A stretch of DNA of 64,000 nt, taken from NCBI GenBank assembly GCA_025146135.1, contig CP102255.1, forward strand, positions 3,100,001 to 3,164,000, given 5' to 3'. The position numbers and the translations under genes were made by a program. The notes under the pieces are model-generated. The model was not told where the DNA came from. It saw only the letters and a list, made by a program, of their open reading frames with translations, and did no database searches. Positions 1 through 8,106 of the stretch are shown piece by piece (within the stretch, counting starts at the first letter, position 1; every line of letters starts with the position of its first letter). Origin of the DNA: Anaerotruncus colihominis. GTDB lineage: Bacteria; Bacillota; Clostridia; Oscillospirales; Ruminococcaceae.

Positions 1-43
1 CAAACAGAATGGCGAGTATTTGTTTCTGCGGCAAATCGATCAT
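1..43 (-). CDS. scpB: ScpB N-terminus (partial, runs off the left edge)
   Basis: The first 14 codons read MIDLPQKQILAILF, as expected for the start of ScpB, the winged-helix partner of ScpA in the SMC-ScpAB condensin that compacts and segregates chromosomes. The ATG overlaps the TGA of scpA (ATGA), and an AGGAGG lies 7 nt upstream inside scpA. The scpA-scpB order is the usual one in Bacillota. The assignment rests mostly on position; too few residues are visible to confirm it from sequence alone. Confidence 0.75.
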   Translation of the reverse strand, partial: MIDLPQKQILAILF

Positions 44-774
44 GTCGGTGCCTCCTGTTGCTGCCTTGCCCGGCCGCCGCGCTCAAACGAAACCTGGCCG
101 CCGTCGACCGTGATGCGGCGCGCCTTGACAAGCTCCAGCACCGCCAGAAACGTAGCGACAAGCTCGCTGCGGTCCGTGCTGGTCAAAAACAGGCTCTCAT
201 ACGGCGCGCTGCCTGTCCGGTAAAGCCCGCGCAGGATATGCAGAATCCGGCTGCCGACCGATACAACGCGGCGCGCCACAATTCCTGAAAAGGCGCGCAC
301 CGGCGGCGGCAGCCGCCGAGCGCCGCGCCCGGCCGCATCGCGGTACGCGTCATAGAGGATCTGAGGGGAATGCGTCAGCCTGTACGAATGGTCAGCCGGC
401 AGCTTCATCGGCTGCCGCGCGAAATTCAGATATAACCGGCTGAGCGCGCCAAGCTGCGCAGCCACCCGCTGACAGACCTGGTACTCCAAAAGCTGTCCCT
501 GCAATTCGGCCTTGAGCTTGACGCCCTCCTCCTCGTGGCGCGGCAGCAGCATCGCTGTTTTGATATATACAAGCCGGGCGGCCATCTCCAGAAATTCGCT
601 GGCGATTTCCAGGTCGTCCTGCCCCATCGCGTCAATATAGGCCAGATACTGCTCGAGCAACGCCGAAATCTCAATATCGCAGATATCGAGCTTATGCTTT
701 TGAATCAGATACAAAAGCAGATCGAGCGGGCCTTCAAATTCGCCCGTCTTAAACTGAGGCTTTTCCATGCTCAC
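40..774 (-). CDS. scpA: Segregation and condensation protein A
   Basis: ScpA is the kleisin subunit of the SMC-ScpAB complex. It bridges the SMC heads with its N- and C-terminal domains and binds ScpB in the middle. The 244-aa product has the family's typical length and the characteristic N-terminal block FEGPLDLLLYLIQKHKLDI, with a C-terminal winged-helix-like region ending in a Gln-rich tail. I chose the GTG start (GTG AGC ATG GAA) because GGGGATG lies 8 nt upstream and the start overlaps the TGA of the upstream M50 protease; the ATG two codons later is the alternative. It is co-transcribed with the M50 gene and scpB. Confidence 0.93.
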   Translation of the reverse strand: MSMEKPQFKTGEFEGPLDLLLYLIQKHKLDICDIEISALLEQYLAYIDAMGQDDLEIASEFLEMAARLVYIKTAMLLPRHEEEGVKLKAELQGQLLEYQVCQRVAAQLGALSRLYLNFARQPMKLPADHSYRLTHSPQILYDAYRDAAGRGARRLPPPVRAFSGIVARRVVSVGSRILHILRGLYRTGSAPYESLFLTSTDRSELVATFLAVLELVKARRITVDGGQVSFERGGRARQQQEAPT

Positions 775-1445
775 AGGATCATCCCCGCGATCACATTAAC
801 AAAGCCGGTCAGAAAATTCAGCCCCTTAAACAGCAGGTTGCTCAGGAACATCAGCGGTACATTGAGCGCGCCGCTCACGACGAGTACTAGCAGAACGATG
901 TAGATGACCTGCTGGTACTGGCGCACCTTGTACTCCCATTTGGCCGGTACAAAAAAGGTGAGGATGGAAAAGCCGTCGAGCGGCGGCACCGGCAGAAGGT
1001 TAAACACCGCGAGAGATACATTGATAGACGCCATTGTGATGAAAACCCATTCCAAAATCGCCAGCGCCCCGCCTGTATTCGTCACCAGGATAACAACCAT
1101 CAAAATTTTGGCGGCCAGCAGCGAAAGCAGCGCCAGGATCACATTGGCAGCCGGACCGGCCAGCGACGTGAGCGCCATGCCCGCGCGCATGGAAATGCGG
1201 CGGTCAAAGCGCCGCGGATCGACCGGCACAGGCTTGGCCCACCCGAACCGCTGCGTCAAAATCAGCATCAGCGCGCCGATTGGGTCGAGATGGCGCAGGG
1301 GATTCAGATCAAGCCTTCCCTGGCGCGCGGCTGTGTCGTCTCCAAGCTTATACGCCATCCAGGCATGGGCAAATTCATGCGCCGGCAGCGATGTAACCAG
1401 CACGATCAATGTCACAAAAAAAGTCTGCATATCAAAAATTCCCAT
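771..1445 (-). CDS. Site-2-protease-like M50 membrane metallopeptidase
   Basis: This is a 224-aa polytopic membrane protein with the zinc-binding HEFAH at residues 23-27 in the first membrane segment, and a second-site NLLPVPPLDGF block (Asp158) that supplies the third metal ligand. Both are diagnostic of the small rhomboid-like S2P/M50 family (YwhC type) that usually precedes scpA in Bacillota. An in-frame extension of 54 codons is open upstream, but MGIFDMQTFF is preferred: GGAAAGG precedes it and the extension is basic and not conserved-looking. Its substrate is unknown. The gene heads the operon driven by the promoter at 1513-1541. Confidence 0.88.
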   Translation of the reverse strand: MGIFDMQTFFVTLIVLVTSLPAHEFAHAWMAYKLGDDTAARQGRLDLNPLRHLDPIGALMLILTQRFGWAKPVPVDPRRFDRRISMRAGMALTSLAGPAANVILALLSLLAAKILMVVILVTNTGGALAILEWVFITMASINVSLAVFNLLPVPPLDGFSILTFFVPAKWEYKVRQYQQVIYIVLLVLVVSGALNVPLMFLSNLLFKGLNFLTGFVNVIAGMIL

Positions 1446-1512
1446 ATCCGCGCCTTTCCGGGAGAGGATGTACCCCGCTCCCCATCCTTCATAATGGTAA
1501 TGATCATGGATT

Positions 1513-1541
1513 ATTATACCGATTCCCGACGTAAAATACAA
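1513..1541 (-). promoter_or_regulatory. Sigma-A promoter for M50-scpA-scpB
   Basis: On the minus strand TTGTAT and TATAAT are separated by 17 bp, 68 bp before the M50 start. It is divergent from the rpmB promoter. Confidence 0.75.
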
Positions 1542-1601
1542 GCGGATTCGCCCGAAATCAGCGCGCCGTGCTGTCAAAATGAAAATTTTGCAAAAAAGCC
1601 C

Positions 1602-1630
1602 TTGCATTCATCCGGCAAATCTGATAGAAT
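1602..1630 (+). promoter_or_regulatory. Sigma-A promoter for rpmB
   Basis: TTGCAT, 17-bp spacer, TAGAAT, about 50 bp before the rpmB start. Confidence 0.75.
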
Positions 1631-1681
1631 ACCACTGTTGACTTTAAAAACAGAATGGAAAAGATAGAGGAGGTGCAGAAC

Positions 1682-1870
1682 ATGGCAAAATGCGATATCT
1701 GCGGTAAAGGCGTAACGTTCGGAATCAGGGTTTCTCACTCGCACAGGCGCTCCAACAGGGCGTGGAAGCCCAACGTACAGCGCGTCAAGGCGCTTGTAGA
1801 CGGGACCCCCCGCCACATCTATGCCTGCACCCGCTGCCTGCGTTCCGATAAGGTTCAGCGCGCGCTGTAA
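1682..1870 (+). CDS. rpmB: 50S ribosomal protein L28
   Basis: L28 is a small component of the large ribosomal subunit. The 62-aa product starts MAKCDICGKG and carries two CxxC pairs (C4/C7 and C47/C50), so it is the zinc-ribbon form. The N-terminal CDICGKG and the SHSHRRSNRAWKPN stretch are typical. The open frame extends nine codons upstream, but the ATG used here has GGAGG at ideal distance. The gene is monocistronic, with its own promoter and a strong terminator just after the stop. Confidence 0.97.
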   Translation: MAKCDICGKGVTFGIRVSHSHRRSNRAWKPNVQRVKALVDGTPRHIYACTRCLRSDKVQRAL

Positions 1871-1887
1871 GCCAACTGCAATTTGAG

Positions 1888-1914
1888 AGGACGCCGCAAA
1901 GCGGCGTCCTTTTT
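1888..1914 (+). terminator. Intrinsic terminator of rpmB
   Basis: A perfect 10-bp stem AGGACGCCGC/GCGGCGTCCT with an AAA loop, followed by TTTT. Confidence 0.9.
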
Positions 1915-1954
1915 GTATCCGCGGCGCACTTCCTGCATTTGCGACAGCATGGCG

Positions 1955-1963
1955 TGCTATGAT
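1955..1963 (+). promoter_or_regulatory. Possible extended -10 element for the SDR gene
   Basis: TGC-TATGAT is an extended -10 motif about 80 bp before the SDR start. The only candidate -35 (TTGCGA, 1939-1944) is too close at 13 bp, so recognition would have to rest on the extended -10. Confidence 0.35.
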
Positions 1964-2042
1964 ATTTCTGGCTGTTTGGCCGCCCTTGTTTTCAGGGTAA
2001 GGCCCTGACGGCTGATAAAAAAAGAGGTAAGAGGTAATTGGC

Positions 2043-2798
2043 ATGCGAAAAGCATTGATCACCGGAGCAAGCTCCGGTCTTGGGCGTGATCTGGCGCGGG
2101 TTCTCAGCGGACGCGGCTACGATCTGATTCTCGTCGCGCGCCGCCGCGACCGGCTCGAGGCGCTCGCGCGCACGCTGCCGACTAAGGCGCACATCATCTG
2201 CGCGGACCTGTCAGACGCCGGCCGCTGCAAAGCTCTGTACGATGAAACGCGCAGCGAACGCATCGACCTGCTTATCAACAACGCCGGGTTCGGCCAGTTC
2301 GGCGCCTTCTGCGAAACGCAGCTCGATACGGAGCTGCGGATGATCGATACAAACATCCGCGCCGTGCATATACTGACCAAACTGTTCCTGCGCGATTTGA
2401 TCGCACGGGACAGCGGTTATATTCTCAATGTGGCCTCGATGGCCGGTTTTATGCCGGGTCCCGGCATGGCCTGCTACTACGCGACAAAAGCGTATGTCCT
2501 GCGCCTGACGCAGTCGATTAGCGAGGAGCTGCGCCGCCGCAAGAGTGCCGTCTATATCGGCGCGCTCTGTCCCGGTCCAGTCGACACGGAGTTTAGCGCA
2601 ACGGCCGATGTGCATTTTCGCATGCCGTCTCTGCCGAGCGTCGAGGTCGCATCCTATGCGGTCGATCAGATGTTCCGCCGCAAGCGGCTGATCATCCCCG
2701 GCAAGCCGATGAAAATCATGAAGTTCGCTGCTCGCCTCGCTCCGGAATCGCTGCTTGCGCGTGCCTGCGGGTTCGTAAACCACTCCCGGCATTTTTGA
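2043..2798 (+). CDS. Short-chain dehydrogenase/reductase (DltE/YqjQ-like)
   Basis: This is a classical SDR of 251 aa. The dinucleotide-binding GASSGLG is at residues 8-14, the NNAG structural motif near residue 79, and the catalytic Ser (NVASMAG) and YYATK follow in the expected order. The basic residues after strand 2 (ARRRDR) favour NADP(H). The best family fit is the uncharacterised Bacillota DltE/YqjQ-type oxidoreductases; the substrate cannot be read from sequence. A GAGG-type ribosome-binding site precedes the ATG. The last codons and the TGA stop lie inside a dispersed repeat (CATTTTTGAAAAAAG), so the repeat fixes the C-terminus. Confidence 0.87.
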   Translation: MRKALITGASSGLGRDLARVLSGRGYDLILVARRRDRLEALARTLPTKAHIICADLSDAGRCKALYDETRSERIDLLINNAGFGQFGAFCETQLDTELRMIDTNIRAVHILTKLFLRDLIARDSGYILNVASMAGFMPGPGMACYYATKAYVLRLTQSISEELRRRKSAVYIGALCPGPVDTEFSATADVHFRMPSLPSVEVASYAVDQMFRRKRLIIPGKPMKIMKFAARLAPESLLARACGFVNHSRHF

Positions 2799-2992
2799 AA
2801 AAAGCCTCAGCAAAAAACTTCATACCTTTTTTGAAAAAAGGTATGCCAAAAAACTTTCCGGCCTTTTTGAAAAAGGCCTCGGCGAAAAACTTTAGTCGGC
2901 TGCGCCGCGAACAGTGGGGCGGGCGCTGCGCTGATACAGGCTGCGCCGCCAACAATGGAGCGGGCGCTGTGTTTATACAGGCTGCACCTGCC
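2785..2992 (+). repeat. Family A dispersed repeat: three hairpins plus a tandem GC box
   Basis: Three copies of a T-rich hairpin unit follow one another: GGC-TTTTTGAAAAA-GCC, then CATACC...GGTATG, then GGCC...GGCC. Each is followed by the conserved tail GC(A/G)AAAAACTT. The last unit runs into CGGCTGCGCCGCGAACAGTG, and that ~42-bp box is repeated once in tandem. Corresponding stems differ in sequence but keep pairing. The same unit occurs behind Hrb, ppdK, prs and spoIIQ. It may terminate transcription. Confidence 0.85.
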
Positions 2993-3070
2993 CCAGGGTT
3001 GGGTCCATGGGATAGGGGCGGCCCGTCTCTGTCCCGTGAGGCGCGAAAAGGGGCGCTGCCGTATCCTCAC

Positions 3071-3279
3071 AAAATAAAACATCCGCCGCAGGTTAGGGCT
3101 TGTTTGAAAATAGAGGAATTGCCGGATTTTTCGCAGACAGCAGGAGAATACAAGGCAAAAAACACAGGAATCCTTTCGGATTCCGAGGCTTTTTAACGCT
3201 GGATTCACCGCTGTTTGTAGAAAAAGACGGTATTTCCGATTTTTCAAACAGCCCCTAGACGCGGCGGATGTTTTATTTT
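3071..3279. repeat. 209-nt imperfect palindrome (foldback MITE-like element)
   Basis: The outer 19 bp (AAAATAAAACATCCGCCGC) are repeated perfectly in inverse orientation at the other end. Inside them come imperfect arms TTAGGGCTTGTTTGAAAA / CTAGGGGCTGTTTGAAAA. Further matching blocks lead in to a GGAATCC-TTTC-GGATTCC apex exactly in the middle. It lies between the convergent SDR and gpsA genes. Solo ends of similar sequence occur near 36350-36371 and 59855-59887. No protein is encoded. Confidence 0.85.
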
Positions 3280-3294
3280 TTAAAGGCCCCTCTC

Positions 3295-4308
3295 TTAGCG
3301 GCTGAGGAGCCAAATGACCTCGGATTCATGCCGCTTGGGCCGGCCCATCAGGTCGCGGATCGCGGCGTCGGAACGCTTGCCCTCATACAGCACGGCGTAG
3401 ACCTCCCGGATAATCGGCATCTCCACGCCGGCGCGCTGCGCCAGCTCCCAGGCGCATTTTGCCGCCGTGTAGCCCTCAACGGTCATCCCCACTTCGTCGA
3501 TGGCCTCCTGTGCCGTTTTGCCCTGCCCGATCAGGATACCCGCGCGCCGGTTGCGCGAATGCATCGACGTGCAGGTTACGATCAAATCGCCGATGCCGGA
3601 AAGCCCCGCGAACGTCTCCGTCGACGCGCCCATCGCCACGCCCAGCCGCGCAATCTCGGTAATGCCGCGCGTCATCAGCGCCGCTTTCGAATTGTCGCCA
3701 AGCCCAAGCCCGTCAGCCGTGCCGGCCGCGAGCGCAATGACATTTTTCAGCGCGCCTCCAAGCTCGACGCCCGTCACATCGTCGTTGACATAAATGCGCA
3801 GCGTCGGGTTCATCAGCGTGTCTTGCACAAATTCCGCAGCCGCGCGGCTGCGCGACGCGGCGACAACCGTCGTCGGGACGCCGCGCGCAACCTCCTCGGC
3901 ATGGGAAGGGCCGGAAAGGATGACGACGCTGTTTTCCGGCAGCTCCTCGCAGATCACCTGCGAGAGCGTTTTAAGCGTCCCTGTTTCAAAGCCCTTTGAC
4001 ACGCATGTCACAACCGTATCACGGCCGACGCGTCCCTTGATGGACGCGCAGACGCCGCGCACAGCGAACGACGGCGTCGCCACGATCACCAGCGGCGCGC
4101 CGACCGTCTGCGGAAGCTCCCAAACCATCCTGACTGTCTCCGGAATTTTCACGCCGGGCAAAAGCTTCTTATGCTCCCGCGCGGCGGACAGTGTCTCGAT
4201 CTCCTGCTGAAATGGTGAATACAGCGTTACGTCATGTCCATTCTGCGCACACATGATGGCCAGGGCCGTGCCAAAGCCGCCCGCGCCGAGAATCAAAATT
4301 TCTGCCAT
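3295..4308 (-). CDS. gpsA: Glycerol-3-phosphate dehydrogenase [NAD(P)+]
   Basis: GpsA reduces dihydroxyacetone phosphate to sn-glycerol 3-phosphate, the backbone for phospholipids. The 337-aa product begins with the Rossmann motif GAGGFGTA at residues 8-15 and contains the conserved substrate-domain block GVELGGALKNVIALAAG with the catalytic lysine. AGGAGG stands 6 nt before the chosen ATG; an upstream in-frame extension has no such site. It follows plsY at 16 nt, so G3P synthesis and its acylation are encoded together, behind der. Confidence 0.97.
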   Translation of the reverse strand: MAEILILGAGGFGTALAIMCAQNGHDVTLYSPFQQEIETLSAAREHKKLLPGVKIPETVRMVWELPQTVGAPLVIVATPSFAVRGVCASIKGRVGRDTVVTCVSKGFETGTLKTLSQVICEELPENSVVILSGPSHAEEVARGVPTTVVAASRSRAAAEFVQDTLMNPTLRIYVNDDVTGVELGGALKNVIALAAGTADGLGLGDNSKAALMTRGITEIARLGVAMGASTETFAGLSGIGDLIVTCTSMHSRNRRAGILIGQGKTAQEAIDEVGMTVEGYTAAKCAWELAQRAGVEMPIIREVYAVLYEGKRSDAAIRDLMGRPKRHESEVIWLLSR

Positions 4309-4324
4309 ACAGATCCTCCTGTCG

Positions 4325-4993
4325 TCAGCCTTCCTTTTTCTGCCCAAACCGGTATTCTGTCCCGGCGAGCAGGCGTTTGATATTTTCGCGGTGCATAAAA
4401 GCGCCCAGGCAGCTCATCAGCAGTGCGAACGCAAAGTTAAACAGAAGCGGCTGCCCCTCGATATAATTGATCAGCAGTGTGAAAAACGGAAACAGGATAT
4501 ACCCGATGATCACGGTGAGCGATACAATTTTTACGATGAATACAACCGGCAGGAGCAGCACGACTAACAGCGCAAACACAACCCAGTTGAGCATCAGCAC
4601 AACGCCCAGGCTTGTGAGCACGCCCTTGCCGCCCTTAAAGCCGAAATACAGCGGGAACAGGTGGCCAAGCACCACGAAAAAGCCCGCGATATAGCCGCCG
4701 TCAAGCACTGTAATCCCCGCCAACGTAAAGATCATGCGTCCGACCGCCACGGCGACAATCCCCTTGCCGAAATCACCGAGCGCCGTAAAGGCCGCCATTT
4801 TTTTACCGTAATTGCGCAGGATATTCGTCATACCGGCGTTGCCGCTGCCATGACGGCGCACATCGTCCTGTGCGCCGACGCGCGAAACGATCACCGCAAA
4901 GCTCACGCTGCCGATCAGATAAGCCGCCAGCGCGACAATCGCCGCAAAAGACCAGAACTTCACGCTCAATGATATCACACCCCTTATCATCAT
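4325..4993 (-). CDS. plsY: Acyl-phosphate:glycerol-3-phosphate acyltransferase
   Basis: PlsY transfers an acyl group from acyl phosphate to G3P in the membrane, the first step of phosphatidate synthesis in Bacillota. The ~222-aa product has the family signature AAYLIGSVSFAVIVSR near the N-terminus, the HGSGNAGMTNILRNYGK loop, and a FKGGKGVLTSLGV block, with five or so hydrophobic segments. Start choice is uncertain: ATGATG at 4993 has a weak site, while TTG at 4969 (LSVKFWSF) has AAGGGG about 10 nt upstream. It is coupled to gpsA downstream and der upstream. Confidence 0.95.
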   Translation of the reverse strand: MMIRGVISLSVKFWSFAAIVALAAYLIGSVSFAVIVSRVGAQDDVRRHGSGNAGMTNILRNYGKKMAAFTALGDFGKGIVAVAVGRMIFTLAGITVLDGGYIAGFFVVLGHLFPLYFGFKGGKGVLTSLGVVLMLNWVVFALLVVLLLPVVFIVKIVSLTVIIGYILFPFFTLLINYIEGQPLLFNFAFALLMSCLGAFMHRENIKRLLAGTEYRFGQKKEG

Positions 4994-5011
4994 TCCGTCG
5001 GTTTATGGGCG

Positions 5012-6340
5012 TTACCGTTTTTTATCGCCGCGCTCACGCACCACAATGCGGATTGGCGTACCGGACAGGCCGAATGTTTCACGGATCTGATTTTCCAGGT
5101 AACGCTGATAGGAAAAATGAAACAGCTCGCTGTTGTTGCAGAAAAATACAAACGTCGGCGGGCGTGTCGCCGCCTGCGTACAGAAATAGATGCGCAGGCG
5201 CTTTCCCTTATCCGTCGGCGGTTGTACGCGCGCCGTGGCCACGGACAGCATATCGTTGAGCCGTCCCGTGGAGATGCGCATCGCGTTCTGACTGTTAACA
5301 TATTGTATCTGCTCAAACAGCTTATCGATACGCTGTCCCGTCATCGCCGAGATAAACAGAATCGGCGCGTAGGACATGAAGGAAAAATCCGTCTCCAGCT
5401 TTTTGCGGAACGTCTGCATCGTTTTGCCGTCCTTTTCAATCGCGTCCCACTTGTTGACGGCGACAATACAGCCCTTGCCGCGTTCATGCGCGTAGCCGGC
5501 GATCTTGCTGTCCTGTTCGGTAAAGCCGACCGTCGCGTCGATCATGATAACGCACACGTCGCTGCGGTCGACCGCCATATATGCGCGCAGCACGCTGTAC
5601 CGCTCGATCTGCTCCTCGACGCGCGACTTGCGCCGGATGCCGGCCGTATCGATGAACACAAAACGGCCGTATTCGTTTTCGACAACCGTGTCGACGGCGT
5701 CGCGCGTTGTGCCCGCCATGTCGGAGACAATCGAACGCTCCTCGCCCGCCACGCGGTTGACAAGCGACGATTTGCCAACGTTCGGCTTGCCGATAACGGC
5801 GACCTTTACATACTCTTCGCCGTACTCGTCGGCGCGGTTAAAATCGATATGCGCATAACACGCATCGAGCAGGTCGCCGGTGCCGTGTCCATGCACGGAC
5901 GACACGGCGATCGGGTCGCCGAGGCCGAGGTTGTAAAACTCGTAAAAATCGGGCGGCACATCGCCGAGACGGTCGCATTTATTGACCGCCAGCACCACAG
6001 GCTTGCCGCTTTTTTGCAGCATCACAGCGACGTCCTGGTCGGTCGCCGTCACGCCTGACTGGATATCCGTCACAAGAATAATCACATCGGCGCTGTCGAT
6101 GGCAAGCTGCGCCTGGCGGCGCATCTGCGAAAGGATTTTGTCAGTAGAATACGGCTCGATGCCGCCCGTATCGACAAGCATGACCGTCTTGGCGCGCCAC
6201 TCGCATTCATAATAGACGCGATCGCGCGTCACGCCGGGCGTATCCTCCACGATGGATATGCGCGCACCCGCCAGCTTATTAAAAAGAGTCGATTTTCCCA
6301 CGTTGGGCCGACCTACAATTGCAATCAATGGTTTACTCAT
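5012..6340 (-). CDS. der: Ribosome-assembly GTPase Der (EngA)
   Basis: Der is an essential GTPase with two tandem G domains that acts in 50S maturation. The 442-aa product has the first P-loop GRPNVGKST at residues 10-18 with DTPG and NKCD, and a second P-loop GKPNVGKSS near residue 185 with DTAG and NKWD. A C-terminal KH-like domain ends in a basic tail. It is the central gene of the leftward DUF512-der-plsY-gpsA cluster, an arrangement common in Clostridia; only 18 nt separate it from plsY. Confidence 0.97.
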   Translation of the reverse strand: MSKPLIAIVGRPNVGKSTLFNKLAGARISIVEDTPGVTRDRVYYECEWRAKTVMLVDTGGIEPYSTDKILSQMRRQAQLAIDSADVIILVTDIQSGVTATDQDVAVMLQKSGKPVVLAVNKCDRLGDVPPDFYEFYNLGLGDPIAVSSVHGHGTGDLLDACYAHIDFNRADEYGEEYVKVAVIGKPNVGKSSLVNRVAGEERSIVSDMAGTTRDAVDTVVENEYGRFVFIDTAGIRRKSRVEEQIERYSVLRAYMAVDRSDVCVIMIDATVGFTEQDSKIAGYAHERGKGCIVAVNKWDAIEKDGKTMQTFRKKLETDFSFMSYAPILFISAMTGQRIDKLFEQIQYVNSQNAMRISTGRLNDMLSVATARVQPPTDKGKRLRIYFCTQAATRPPTFVFFCNNSELFHFSYQRYLENQIRETFGLSGTPIRIVVRERGDKKR

Positions 6341-6405
6341 CCGTCTGTTCCTTTCCGACGCCCGCCACGCGGGCTGTCAAGGGGGCTGTTGACCATCAAA
6401 ACACC

Positions 6406-7710
6406 TCAGCCGCGCCCGGTCATCGCGTCATAGAGCGCGTAGCCGTCGTTGTCGACGGCGCAAAGCCTGACGCCAAGCGTTCTTTCTACCTCATCGGCCG
6501 TCACATCGTCCAGAAAACGGTCGCGTTCATGCCGCAGCATGACCGATGGGATCAGCAGCCGCCCGCCAATCGGCGCGCCGCCGAGCTGCCCGATCAGATC
6601 ACGCCCGGTGATAAGCCCCGCCACAGTGATCGTCTCGCCGAAAAAGCGGTTGACGATTGGGCGCACGTCGACCGTCACGCCGGGATGGCGCTGCATCGCG
6701 CGCGCGGCCAGCCTTTTTAAAAGCGGCGCGGCGGCGACGCCAGTCGCCAGCGTGGCGCTGGCAGGCGCTGCGTCCTCGCCGTCGAGCGCGAGCGCCGAGG
6801 AAAATTCACTCTCCAAAAGCGTCAGCAGGCCGACGCCGTTGTCAAGCTGGTCAAAGTCGCCGTAATATTCGACGTCCGGGAGCGGGCGGCCCGCTATGAG
6901 AAAAAATTCGTCGGATGGATACGCCGTGCGCGCCGCGCCGCGCGCGATCTGGCGCGCGGCAAACCGTTCAATGATATCGATTGTGCGCGCCGCACCCTCG
7001 CTTGTAAAGGGCTTGAGAGCAGGCAGCCCGTCTCGGTACTTTGTCAGCCCGACCGGCACGCACGCGATGCTTTGGAGGTTCGGCCCGAGCGCGTCGAGGT
7101 CGCAAAGCGTCCGCTCGAGCGCCGCGCCGTCGTTCAGCCCCGGACACAGCACAAGCTGCGCGTTGACGCGGATACCGGCCCCGGTCAGGCGGCCGATATA
7201 GCGCAGGCTGCCGGCCGCATGAGGATTTTTCATAAGCTGTACGCGCAGCGCCGGGTCGGTTGTATGGACAGAAATATTGACCGGAGAGATGCGCATCTTT
7301 ATAATACGGTCTATATCGGCATCCGTCAAGTTGGTCAGGGTAATATAATTGCCGAACAGAAACGACATGCGGCTGTCGTCATCCTTAAAATAGAGCGAAT
7401 CGCGCATACCGGGCGGCATCTGATCGACGAAACAAAACACGCATTTGTTTTTGCAGGTATGCTGCCTGTCCATCAGATACGTTTCAAACTCCAGCCCGAT
7501 GTCGTCGTATTCGCCCTTTGAAATGCGCGCGGTAAAGGGCTTGCCCGCGCGAAGCAGCTCAAGCGTGATGCGGCGGCTTGTCACATAGAAGCGGTAATCG
7601 AGCACATCGGCAATCGGATGCCTGTCGACGGCCAGCAGCGTATCTCCCGGACGGATGCCCGCACGCGCCGCGTATGACGCCGGCTCGACGCTTTGAATCA
7701 GGACTGGCAT
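6406..7710 (-). CDS. DUF512 radical-SAM/PDZ protein
   Basis: The 434-aa protein begins with a PDZ-like segment (PASYAARAGIRPGDTLLAVD). It then has a radical-SAM-type cysteine cluster CKNKCVFC and ends in the DUF512 domain (SVMLRHERDRFLDDVT). The cluster CxxxCxxC binds a 4Fe-4S centre; the reaction is not known. This family almost always sits directly upstream of der in Clostridia, as here (65 nt). The start MPVLIQSVEP was chosen because GGGAG precedes it; the frame stays open 32 codons further with unconvincing sequence. Confidence 0.9.
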   Translation of the reverse strand: MPVLIQSVEPASYAARAGIRPGDTLLAVDRHPIADVLDYRFYVTSRRITLELLRAGKPFTARISKGEYDDIGLEFETYLMDRQHTCKNKCVFCFVDQMPPGMRDSLYFKDDDSRMSFLFGNYITLTNLTDADIDRIIKMRISPVNISVHTTDPALRVQLMKNPHAAGSLRYIGRLTGAGIRVNAQLVLCPGLNDGAALERTLCDLDALGPNLQSIACVPVGLTKYRDGLPALKPFTSEGAARTIDIIERFAARQIARGAARTAYPSDEFFLIAGRPLPDVEYYGDFDQLDNGVGLLTLLESEFSSALALDGEDAAPASATLATGVAAAPLLKRLAARAMQRHPGVTVDVRPIVNRFFGETITVAGLITGRDLIGQLGGAPIGGRLLIPSVMLRHERDRFLDDVTADEVERTLGVRLCAVDNDGYALYDAMTGRG

Positions 7711-7800
7711 TTTTTTACACTCCCATGATGCGGCCTGTGCGCACAGATTCCACGGCCGCACGCCGCAGGCGGCGCACGGCCGGTTTGCAATGCGTCTGTA

Positions 7801-7831
7801 AAACAAAAAGAGGCGGAATTCCTTCCGCCTC
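7801..7831 (-). terminator. Terminator of the DUF177-rpmF transcript
   Basis: A GAGGCGGAA/TTCCGCCTC stem. Read on the minus strand it is followed by a TTTTTGTTT tract, 18 nt beyond the rpmF stop. Confidence 0.85.
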
Positions 7832-7848
7832 CATCGTCACCGGCGTGC

Positions 7849-8031
7849 TTACGCCTCGACCTTGATCACTTCACGATCCTTGTAGTAGCCGCAGCTCGGG
7901 CAAACCCTGTGGGGTGTTTTCAGTTCGCCGCAGTGAGTGCACTTCGAGAACGCGGGGGCCTCCAGCTTCCAGACGTTGGAACGTCTTTTGTTTTTGCGTG
8001 CTTTCGAGCTTTTCCTCTTTGGTACTGCCAT
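7849..8031 (-). CDS. rpmF: 50S ribosomal protein L32
   Basis: The 60-aa product MAVPKRKSSKARKNKRRSN is the canonical N-terminus of L32. Two CxxC pairs (CTHC and CPSC) show the zinc-ribbon form. It lies 75 nt behind the DUF177 gene, the usual bacterial pairing, and is followed at once by a terminator. In many bacteria rpmF is transcribed together with DUF177 and fatty-acid genes; here only the first part of that linkage is kept. Confidence 0.97.
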   Translation of the reverse strand: MAVPKRKSSKARKNKRRSNVWKLEAPAFSKCTHCGELKTPHRVCPSCGYYKDREVIKVEA

Positions 8032-8106
8032 CTTAGGGCGCCTCCTTTTCGTGGTCGTATGTCAGGACATACCGCGCCCGCAGGGCGCGGGCATTCTTTT
8101 TTTCAC

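Noticed and set aside
2716-3313. Open frames coding FFKKG/FAEAFFKKA-type peptides around 2.8-3.3 kb
   Set aside because: They are translations of the T-rich family A hairpins and the palindrome; the same peptides recur at each repeat copy.
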